Both the position numbers and the translations under genes were made by a program. This document shows positions 45,401 through 57,400 of a stretch of 64,000 nt of DNA, in pieces; position 1 is the first letter of the stretch; the number at the start of each line of letters is the position of its first letter. The notes beneath the pieces were generated by a model that saw only the letters and a list, made by a program, of their open reading frames with translations, was not told where the DNA came from and searched no databases. The DNA comes from Hydractinia symbiolongicarpus (lineage: Eukaryota; Cnidaria; Hydrozoa; Anthoathecata; Hydractiniidae), in contig NC_079889.1 of assembly GCF_029227915.1 (NCBI RefSeq), forward strand, positions 8,372,001 to 8,436,000, in the 5' to 3' direction.

Positions 45401-48400
45401 TTAGCATACATTATAAGGTGGAAGGGATATCTTTTAGAGAGAGGTGGCGCACTAAGACAGTAGATATTATGAGGGGGGATCCGGGTCAAAATTCCGTGCA
45501 TTCGGTCGTCCGTTTAAGGCATTCGTTTTAGTCGTTTGTTTTAGGCGTCCGTTTTAGCGGTTGATTTTAGGCGTTGGTTTCAGGCGCTCGTGGAATCGTT
45601 TGATTGTTTTGGTGATCGCCAGATTGAGCTCTCAGTTTTTAAGTATTTTGCATCGTTGATGTTAGTTAAACATAAAAAATGGCAGATTTCACGTCCATGC
45701 TGAGCGATGTAGTAAAAACACTAGAGAATATAAAAGAAAAAGCCAGAGAAAAAAACCAATCAAACGACGAGGAAGACAAGAAAAGAAATAGGGAAAGAGC
45801 AGATAAGATAGCAAAGCTCAGAACGACTCAATCTGAATTAAGGTATAGTTTGAGCTAGCTAGCTAAGTTCACAAAATGTCAAAGGAAAGTATTATCCAAA
45901 ACATAATAATTGACGATGTATTTGGAAAACGATTGGTTTTATATAATCAATTGAGAGAAGGGTTAAACACATTAAGCTTGCTAGAGATGATGGAACACCA
46001 CCCAAATGTTTTTACCAAGTTTTTTGTTTTTAATGAAAAAGATACTCTGAACTTTTGAAATGAGTCTTTTGAAATATATACCCAAAGTGAAATATTAATA
46101 TCACATTTCAAGCGATTTGATCTGGCGCATCAACAGAGATATTGGATTCGATGTGTGTGTTTGCGACTGGTGCAAAGACGCCGCCATTACTAAAGAAAAT
46201 AAAAATCTACTTTGACGAAATTTCAGGGGAATTTTACGCATCAACTTGCGAACAAACGATTACAATTCCATTGAAGTACGAAAATTTCGATTATTATGAC
46301 TTTAACTTAACATTTGAAGCTGTCCTTCCGAAAAGTGGAAAAGTGTTCAACACAATATAATGTCCGCTCTATTTTGTTTTAAACAGTGACATACTTATGT
46401 ACTTGTTTTGTTTTTAAGTTTCTTTTGTTACCCAACGGAAAGCGATTAATTCGAACTTCAGTGAGGTTTTTCATCTTCTGTTTCTTAGATTGTCACATTA
46501 CAAAGTCGTTTTTTGTAAAGCCCGTGAATGCGGTAAATTCTGTTCGTTTTTTATATGCATATGCTGACGATATATTCTATATTACGCAAGGAGTTAGTGT
46601 TTCAACTTATTGATATTTTTTATGGTAAAATATTTCAATAATTGAGAGAGAAGTTTTGTAAGATTATCTAACTAATGTAACAGACACATATGGAGTATAT
46701 GAGCTAATCCTGCGTGAGATAATATATAATTTGGTTTAAACAATTGTTTGTTTCGCATGTTCCCTGAGAGCCAAGTAAATATCTGCTCCGAAATTTTCAC
46801 TTTATGCTTTTGGGTTAAATAATGCTGTGGCAACTCTGTACTCTTCTGTCGTAAAAGGGTTGTTAATTTTCGGAACTTCTACAGTAACAGCGTCGTTGTC
46901 GCGTGAGCTCGGACCACACCAGTCGATCCCGTATAATTGCACCTCCTCTTCATTGCCTGGTTTCCATATTTCACGATCTATGTCCGACCCCGTCTGTGCT
47001 ATATTATGAAGCCCAAATATCTATAATTGATTGGGGGTCATGTTTCTCTCCGAGCTTAAAGAATGGTTATTCCACCCATCAATAAACATTTGAAGATGCT
47101 GATTAATTCTAGGAAGAAATACGTAATGTTAACAAAAGAGATCGATTTGGTTATTGATATTCAAGTGACCAGATTGTTAGAGATTGAGGAAAACTATTTA
47201 AAAAATTTGCGATATACTGTACTGGCTCTGTTATTATCCGCACAGTGCAGGTAGATAGTCTTTCTCGAATAACCGTCAATACATCCATGGATGACTAATT
47301 TGTACCTATTAAGTGTGAATATAAAAAGTTGAATACGTAATAGACGCACAAAAAATGACGAAACAAGATCAAGAAATACGTACGCAATTAGTTTATGGTT
47401 TCCATCATTGTGCCATAACGACAAAGGGCTAACTACTTTATATGTCCTGCGAACGACTGGATTGAATTGAAGACTTAGCATAAGAATACCCTCTGGATCC
47501 ACTCGCTTCATTGATTCCCTAACTCTATCTTCTTTCCCTTTTTTCCACCAGTAGCCACCAAAAAACCCTTCATTCTTTTGTATCCTGTGTTAGGGAAATC
47601 GTTCAGTATCATGATCAGGATCAATCCTTCTTTGTTTTGCTGAAACAATAGAGATTACAATTATTATTCACATTATTGTTTTTCAAAGCAACTTATTAGT
47701 AAATAAATGCAACATACCAACGAAGTAAGTGCAGCCGCCATGTTGTTTAACCCTGTTAGATAGTCAGAGTTAAATTTTATATATATTTTCAAGACCAGTT
47801 CTGTATTATAACCAATAGTTTTCTACATTGGCAACGCCTGAAACCAACGCCTAAAACCAACCGCCAAAACGGACGCTTAAAACAGACGACTAAAACAAAT
47901 ACCTTAAACGGACGACAGTTCACACAAATGCCTAAAACGAACGCCCGAATGCCCAAACCAGTAAAACGAACGCCTAAAACGGACAACTGAATGTCCAAAC
48001 TAGTAAAACGAACGCCTAAAACGGACGACTGAATGCCCAAACGAGTAAAACGAACGCCTAAAACGGACGACTGAATGCCCAAACGAGTAAAACGAACGCC
48101 TAAAACGGACGACTGAATGCCCAAACGAGTAAAACGAACGCCTAAAACGGACGACTGAATGCCCAAACGAGTAAAACGAACGCCTAAAAACGGACGACTG
48201 AATGCCCAAACGAGTAGAACGAACGCCTAAAACGGACGACTGAATGCCTAAACGAGTAAAACGAACGCCTAAAACGGACGACTGAATGCCCAAACGAGTA
48301 AAACAAACGCCTAAAACGGACGACTGAATGCACGGAATTTTGAACCGGATCTCCCCTCATAGGATATACTTTAAATTTTTATCTTTGCACCTTTAAAATC

Positions 48401-51400
48401 ACAGGCTAATATTTTAATTACCAGTTTTGTTTTTATATGTGTGGTCATATCTTGGTCCAGTCTTTGGAGTTGGTGTTTTCCCAGAATGGAGAATCCATGT
48501 TGATTTCGTATCGTTAACGTGTTTCCAGCCACATATGCCATGTTCAAACGTACAATTCAGATTCAACACGTCAACTAAAATTAAAATTGAATAAAAAATT
48601 GCGCACATGATAGGCTGTCCATATGGGAAATATTTCCCCGGTTGGCACCAAAATTTTTCAGCATCGTCGTATGGCATGGTCAAGAAAACTTTTCTCCGCG
48701 TCAGCAATTATCATGTGATAAGTGTCCATTGTTTATTATGGTAGGAATTCAGTGTTTATTTTTAAAAATCATAAATTTTACACCCATGGATTTTACTTAC
48801 ATGGAAAAATGAATTACACGCTGAGATCCCGATGAGCGGGCAAATCATTTTTCCATATGAAAGCAATAGACCTTTCCCGAATTTCCTGATTATGTCAAAC
48901 TCAATTAAAGAGGTTGATAGTAAGAATGATTCTTATTCCTCAGTTCCTTAGCAAAAGGTAGAACAAATTACCTAATTCTGAGCTGAAAGTTACCGTCAAA
49001 CCCTTTATATAGCCGAGCTTCCTAAGAATAGCCTCGTTTTTAAAATAATTATTTTCTTCAAATCTAAATAAAATCCAACCAGAATATTATATTGCTTTAA
49101 AAACTTCATTTTTGTCATGATAAATTAATATTATATCTGAATATCCTTATTTGAAGAGCACAGAACATTTATAAAATTTTGGATGACGTCATAATTATTA
49201 TAATCTTTTAATTTAACAAACCGATATCTTAACTGGAAATCATGCTGAAAAATTCAGCTGAAAACATAACATTTCCCATGAACAGCCGGAATAAAAGTGT
49301 ATAAAAATTGTGACAATTTTATCGTTTATTTTTTGACAATTGGTTAACTAGACATGGTATTGCTCTGTCTGTTTATTATTTATTCAAGACTCCTGCACAG
49401 TGTCGGAAAACAAAATTTTGAAGCATTTCTGTTAACCGGAACACATGCACTTAGGTGATGCAGCTTTGTTACAATAAGTTATTTCCATTAACTATTCACA
49501 AATCTCGCATTAAACTTATTCTATTCCTAGGACTAGATGTATTAAATCAATACAAGTGAATAACAATAGAGTTAACAAGTTATATCTACCAAAAGCAAAA
49601 AATTGTCATTAGTAATTAACACTCATACCTTCATGTTTCATTGTTTCTTCACTTAACCACTTCCATGCACTGCCACCTTCGTAGTAACACATGTCAACAC
49701 GCGTGTCAGCAAACACGCGTTTGTAATAGCAAGGCTGAAACTCACAAAAACTTTCAATTACATAAGCAATCCGTTTAACACGCTAACTTAAACTATAATC
49801 TAACTAAGAATACGAGGCCTTAGTTCTCTAGATTTTCGCATGATGCGTGTATTATAATAAATTTCGCGCCCTTAATGTGGCTTAACTGGTTTAAAACCAC
49901 TATTTTTGTACTCGTTAGTAAGCTAACCACTCAATTATAATGATGGTACCTTATATTGTAAAGTACGATGCATTAAGAAACGCGAAATTTAAAGTTATGT
50001 AGAGGTATCCATCTTACCTTTGTTTCGCAAATCGTCCAATCGCCTGAACTTCCGTTACAATCTCTTCCACCAAATTCTGGTCTAAACGAATATGGAAATA
50101 CATAATTTCAAGCGTTATGAATGGTCTACCAGAGGTCTAGCTTTTTCTATTCATCACACGTCTTCTTATACCTTGGGTTATCACATTCTCTCTTTCTAAG
50201 ACGTACACCTCTACCGCATGTTGTACTGCAGGAACCCCATCTCTGCCAAGATGACCATGAACCATTTATTGGTTTTGGACCAAGTAAACCGTGTTGCAAA
50301 CATTTCCCTCTGAAACACCACTGCAAAAAAACAGGTAAAATGTTGTTGGTATTTCATTGGATAAAAACAAGGTCCACAAGAAGAAAACATATAATACAAC
50401 GAAACTTTTCGTCAAGCATTTATACCAAGTTAAAAATTTTTATGGTTCTGCACTTAAGAGAAATGATTAAAAAACGAAAGAAATACTGCTTGTATGGTTA
50501 GTTGTTTCTAAGAATGTCTTGAAGAACACTTTCAGCCTATAAAGTGCGAAAATTTAAAACGTTTTAAAATTTTCTTGAAGTCCAGCGCTCTTAAAAGGAC
50601 CGTATAATAGAAGGGAGTGCGCCTTTTTACAAAAAAGGAAATATTAGAAAAATATTCCATGAGAGTGTCATGATTCTTATCTCCAAACATTTTTTTTATT
50701 AAATTTTTTAATATAAGTTAGAAAAACTACCTTCCCTTCAGCGCACTTTGTTCCATCAATGGGTGGTAGCGACCAATAAGAACATCTCTTTCGTTTACCA
50801 GGTATGCGACAAAACAAAATTTGACAATACTGATCAGCTCCTCGAGCCTGAAAAACCACAAAATTAAACACACAAGAATTACGACAGAATTTGACCAAGT
50901 GAAGCTCTTAGGCAATTTCTAGAAGTGGAAAAACTCTTATATCCAAGCTTGCACTTGCTAAAAGATAATGGAACTATTTATAAGTAATTTGAACTCACTC
51001 CTAAACAATTTCGATATCCAGGTCCATGATAAAGATGACATTGCTCATCAATGTTGAAATAAACACCAGGAAGGTCTGTTTCGTTTCTTTTAACGTATTC
51101 TTTTGGCTTGTTATTTAAACATGGAAAGTAACTGGAAAGTTAAAAAAAAGATTAATGGTAACGAGAAGAAGGTGTAAAAACAAGGCGTTATTTTAACGTT
51201 GAATACAATGTATTGCAGTTGTAACGTTGCTTAACCCTTAGATGTTAAAGCACCCGAATGGGCGTAACGACGAGGGCGTAATACAGACAGCCATAACTTA
51301 CAGTTATTCAATTTTGAGATATCAAAATAAAGGCCCGTATGAATTAATTGAGTTGACAATTCCACAGTGCTCATAGTCACTGACGTTAAGGTAGCAGGTG

Positions 51401-54400
51401 CCTAGAAATCGGGTTCAAAGGTTGCAAAAAACCATAAAAAACATGATGGAAATTTAGAGTTATTCAAAGTCCAAGGGTTAAACGACGTTAGAAAAGCAAG
51501 ATTAATGCAATTTAAATTGGTTGCGTTGAATTAGCATATTTTACAGAGACCAATTAAACTTTATGAAAATGAAAAACTTTATGATTTTAACTTACTCTAA
51601 ATTTTCCCTGATTTGAAATTTCGTACAATTTGACCAGAAGTATCTCGTAAACTTGCTGTATACGGTGGGATACATAATACTACCTCGGGGACCATCTGGA
51701 CCACACTTGTTATGATCTCCATCGTGTGCCAAACCAATGCTAGAAATGCGAATAAACAAATATGGAGTGGAGGAAGAGTGGTTCATGCGCCGTTACGGCC
51801 TTGCAAGTCTTTCCAAAAGTTCTACTTAACACAGAACACCTTTTCATGTCAAGAATGATCCACATTAATTTGTTTAAAAACACCTAGCAGCTTGTTGACT
51901 TGATATTTAAATTTTTTTTGGAATTTAATAACTAATTTTAGGAAATAGCATTAAATTTTAAACTTACGCATGACCAATTTCATGAGCAATAATAAATGCT
52001 GAATGAAATCCTGCATCGTGGATAACCGTGCAGCTCTTATACTCCACACACATGCGATACAGCGGTGTAAATCCTAAAAAGACAGGCAATAATCATGCGT
52101 TATTATTTTTATAAAATTCCGAATAAATATTTATACAGGATATAACCACTTCAGTGTTAAAACACTGTGATCAATGTAGGTCTTATGTTCTGGAGGTATA
52201 CATTAGGTACACACCGGCACTGCCTACACAATTTTCCTCACATGGCATGGGTTAATCCATAGCTATGGTAAAGGTATTTGCTTAACATGCCCCCGCTGTG
52301 GACCGAATCCCGGACCTTGTGATTACGAAGCAAACTCCATAACCACTAGGCCACGAACACATCTGAGCTAAATAAAAACAACGTGTAAAAAACAAGATTT
52401 TATAGAATAAGTTTAACTAACCAGAGACACCAAATTTTGTCCTAAAATTAAAAAAGCAGGAAAGTTAGAGATAGGAGGTACACATATTTTGGGTTAAATA
52501 TTGCAGTGTGATGTGCAACACGATTTCTGGTGATAAGAGAGAATAATCTAAACACATGCTAACGTATACTTGGCAGTAGAAATAGATTTTTGGAAATAAA
52601 GTCGCTATCATTTTTATAAGATGTCTCTTTTATAGTACTGCCTTAGGGGAAGAAAAGTTGCGCAAAAAATATTGCGGAATTAAAGATTGCGAAATTATGG
52701 TCGAAAAAATCGTAAATTGCGGAACTAAAGATTGCAAAGTAAAACAATAATCCATGAATTTTTTTCACGAAATCTGTTAATGATAAATCTTTTTCATCTT
52801 GGTAATTAAGAATTCCGTTGAAAATTTCTTTCCCCCTGTAAACCTTCACATAGAATAACAACGACAGAAATAATTTGACTTTTTCTTGTAAATCGACAAA
52901 TTAGATTGCAAATTTTTTTTCTTTTGTTGAAATAACGTAGGAAAAGATTGCAAATTGCTACTCCTGGCTAGCAATTGCAGAAGAAAAGATTGTGAATTTT
53001 TCCGAAATTCGCAATCTTCAATTTGCAATATTTTTTTCCGCAATATCTAATTTCTTAAGCGATAATTTCTTCCTTTAAGCCGAATCTCCACTAGACGATA
53101 TTCGCGACGATTTTTGTGTTGAAGAGTAGAAACTCATTCAACTTTTCGTCATGACGAAAATCGCGACCAATCAAATTCAAGTGTTTATGACGATCGTCGT
53201 AAAAATCGTCACGTGGAGATTCGCCCTTAAGGTGTATTTTCGGAGATCTATTTTTCTTTTGACCAACAAAAGGATTCAACCAACCTTGTAATCGTAACAC
53301 TAATATCAAATTTTAAATTTTCCTTCTTCTTCAAATTATAGGTGTATTTGCATGCCTGTTGTAATGCTTTGCGCGAATTGCTCAGCGGTATGTCTAAATC
53401 ACTCTAAATAAAGAATTAAGTGTAATTAAAATCTATGTCGCGTGTGCAAAATTTTGCGCGATAACAAAATGAAAATATTTTGGACCTATCGATTTTCACA
53501 GGAAAGAAATTTCTTCTAATTGAAAACACTGTCAGAGGGAATGTAATTTTTGCTAATTTTGCTAATTTTGCTTTCTTTTAGAATAAAAAAATTACGATAG
53601 CTAATTGTAATCATGTGACAAAAACTTTTTAAGACAAGTTCGGGTAGCATGTTAACTTTACCTTGAAAAAGAACTAATAGCAATGTTAAGTTTTCATTTT
53701 GTATTCAAAGTCTGAGCTAAAAAGAAAAAAATCTCTCCTACTGTGTAATTCTCTAGTATCTTGATATCTGTTACAGCAATACCAACGCTTGCATTCAATG
53801 ATTTGTGCTGGAATATTTCATTAACCTGAAGCAGAAAGAAGTATTCTTTAAATTCCAAAATAACATTTTCGAGAGAATCCCGTGAAGTTAAAAATACAAA
53901 GTCAAATCTTTAGGCGATTGCAAACTCTACCTATTGCATAACTGGTTGTCGTCAGACTGCATTATCATTGCAGCTAGCAGTTTTTTTACCTTGTCATCCT
54001 TTTATATGGCTTACTGTTTCTCAGACTACTAGTAAACAAATTCGTGAAATTTGTAAGGGATATAATATTTTTTTCATCCATTATCAAAAATTTCAGCTGT
54101 TCAACTTCAGTGTTCGAAACACTGTTATCACTCTGGTTTTTGGGTTTTAAATGTGTGCATTACCACAACGGCATCGTCTACCCAATTTTCTTCATAGGTA
54201 TGGGGTGACTCGTAGCTGTTGTAAAGGCACTTGCTAAACATGCTTGCATTGTGAACTAAACCGCCGACATTGACACTACGTCAACAATACTACTGAATTC
54301 TTTAAATTAAACTTTCCCGCTATCCCTAAAATCAGTTTGTTTCTTTTTCTGTAAAAGTGTATTAATATTAAAATGTACAGATGTTGCTGCATGCTTAAAG

Positions 54401-57400
54401 AGTCTGGATGCGCGAAATAAATAAAAAAAACTCTTAAACAGTTTAGACTATAAAAGATGTTTTAGGAAGGTGAATCAAGCATATAAAGTCACCGAAAATT
54501 TATCAGGTTAAGTTGGGCGCAAATGCATCAAAATTGTCATCAAACTCCTCCAAATCCCGTTTTTGATGAACAAGTTTGATGCATTTTCGGTCGACTTTGG
54601 TTATGGTAAACAAATGGGCTCTAACACCGTCCTAATTTATCTTCCCTTCTTCAACAGGGTTGATTTTATGTTAAATCAAGATAAGTAGAGAAACACAAAT
54701 TACATTCTGCAATACGATACGGTGTTTGTAAATTAAAATATGAAAAGTAGCTATACATAAATGATCATTCCCACATATTTTGTTAAGTCATGCTTCGTTT
54801 CTGGTTTGGCTTTCAATCCTTGCTACTATACCCTCCTTCCTAAGCCAATGCTTCTGCCATAAAAATATGATTTCAAAACACCGTTTCTCTCAGCATGTAA
54901 TTTAAGATATTTCTCAATGTTCCTCTTTAAAATAGATATTTTGTGGCTAGTAAGATTTATTATTATTTATTTACAGTAAAATTACCTACGCATAAAAGTA
55001 TCTGTCAGAAAATTATTCTGCTGAAGTTTGAAACATATCAAATTTAACCTGCAAACAATTTTAATACATTTGACACTTTGATGTGTATTTAAAAATTTAT
55101 TAGTTACAACTGCTTGCGTATTTATTGCACGAGATTGAATCATGTTTACTGCACGACATTGAATCATGCGCAGCTGCACCGATTCTAATTGAATCTAATA
55201 AAGACCAAATTGAACCATAAAGGTAATTTTGATTTCTGCACTATTAGAGTTATTTAATATAATATTAAAGAAAACACGCTTTTCTATATCGTTTGCAATG
55301 CAACATCAGTTTGAACAGCTTCGTATAAATGCAGACGTATAAAAAGTGTTGAGTTTACATGAACAGAATACAAGGTAAGAATTATTGTTCTTACATCCTC
55401 AATATTGTATGGTGTTCATTAGAAACCTAACGAGAGATTTTGCCTTTATTTGTAGGAATTTTTTTGTGAAGATTTACTTACATTTACATATATCAGTTGT
55501 TAGGCGGAAAAGGTATATATATGCGCGAAATTCTTAGTTAAAAAGCAATGTTGGTTTACTCTATTTTTTTGAATCTGTTAAAATTTACGACCATATCTTA
55601 TACGTTATAAAAACTGAGATACGGCGCCAACAAATGTAATGTTTTAGGCCATGGCTAGTGAACCACATGTTTTCAGAGGAGGACGAGATAAAGTTTGCTG
55701 ACATAAGAAAAGGTATTGCGCATGTTTAAAAAACAGTCCGCAAAGCATTACATTGTGCTATGACTGCTCCGCAATGGCATCACAAGAAATTTGTTTGCGA
55801 CAGTGTGTTTATCTTACAAAATTAGGTGTAGACTTTAAGAAAACCCATTTTTCTTTCCACTAAAAAGAACAACTGGCTTCGTGACTTCGTGGGTCAATGC
55901 AATGACTTTGTTTACTTATTTGTCTGTTCTTTAAATGAAACATGACAGTGAGCCATTTGGATGTTAAACGGAAATTAGAAAATTGAAGAAAAGAACTTGT
56001 AAAGTCGCTCCAAAACTAGTTAGCACAGTTATTTTAATGTGAAGGTTCTTGTAAGGAAGCAAAGTTTGGTAAGTAATTGGGGTTTAATAATATTTTACTG
56101 GTAAAGTTGCAGGGAACTTCATAAAGTGAAAATGATTATTGCAGCTTTGTCAATGTGCTGCTGCTTGTGTACTGAAACAAAATGAATTACACCCAGCATA
56201 ATATTTTCCACGATAAAGTCATAACAGTTTTAGAAAAAATCCAGTTTAAGTGTTTTTCCGCAACGTTTAGCAAACACTTTCTCCAAAGGCTTAACGAAGG
56301 AAACAAAAGTTGAAATGTTAAGCATTCGAAAATACATTTCTCTGCGATTTTAGCATTAAGCTATTGGAAATTCTGGGTGCAAAACGACTACAAATTGTTA
56401 CAAGCATGTCTCAGCACCATATCTATATCATCAAGAACAATTTTGCTAAGCAGTAGCTAACATAATTCAATTCTTTAATTTTTTGAGAAGAAAAATGGCA
56501 AAGGGTTCATTCACCGAACATATCCATATTAAATGCAACCCAAAATTTTAAACAAAGATTTGACAGAATTACATTTGTTACTTGGGTAAAATACAAACAT
56601 AGACCTTTTGTGCGCAGCCTTTATATTGATGTATTTTTAGCAAAAAGAAACATTGAATGTCATGACTAGTAAAAACTCAGAGAAATCCATTCTTTCAAAC
56701 TTGAGGCTAACAATATAGCCAACTGTCTATGCGTCAACATTATAACAGAAAATGGATAAAAATAACAAGCATTCATACAAAATATACGTACTATAGCCAT
56801 CAATGTGTTGATATATTTCTTTGTTTTATTTTTGTGATGTTTCACCATCGATTGATCGGCCACTACCAAGACTTCTACGAATTTCGGTTTTATTTCTGGT
56901 AATTGTTCAAGTCTTGTTGCGGTTGAAATGCTAACTTTTCAGAAAAAAGAACAGGACGTTAAAAATTTTTAACTAAATTTCAGAGACAAGCTTACAAAAA
57001 CGATAATTTTAAAAGATTTCTCATATACACTGCAGCTAGAAAGACTTCACTCCAAGGTTGATATGTTGATTGAACTCTGGTGAGTGTATCATAGGCGTAG
57101 AACAGCCCTTAAAACGATGTTGTGCTTCAAACTTATCAAGTATGACACTAGATTTAAAGCAGAATCCTTAGTCAGGACTTATTAGGCTCCCATTGACAAC
57201 CATTGTCATACCACAAGGCTAACGTGATCAGAGCCTTAGTATCTAGGAGAGTTTAACCATGCATGTTAAAAAGTAGTTTTCACAACGGTCGGGTTGACAC
57301 GCATTTTTTCATAAACAACCAGTTAATGGTAATTATACTAAAAGTATGTTTGGATTTTTACTTAGCATCCGTTAAGCAACTAAAAGTACGCATGCGAAGT

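Larger units (their letters stand above)
45468..48361. mobile_element. Integrase-type DNA transposon (IS3EU/Ginger-like) with HECT relic
   Basis: The left end TATGAGGGGGGATCCGGGTC and the inverse right end TATGAGGGGAGATCCGGTTC continue inward with AAAATTCCGTGCATTC and GTCGTCCGTTT. The right arm is expanded into a 42-base satellite. Inside are an integrase relic (minus) and a HECT-type relic (plus), tail to tail. It lies in intron 19 of the metalloprotease gene. The target duplication is unclear. Confidence 0.8.

Noticed and set aside
47789-48293. Open minus-strand frames with a 14-residue repeat ([14 protein letters not shown])
   Set aside because: They come from the 42-base satellite, whose unit is divisible by three and so stays open.
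47961-48333. CRISPR-like regular repeat
   Set aside because: Units are contiguous without unique spacers, and the context is eukaryotic.
50121-50501. Plus-strand frame of 126 codons
   Set aside because: Antisense to ADAMTS exon 16, whose minus reading carries clear TSP1 motifs.
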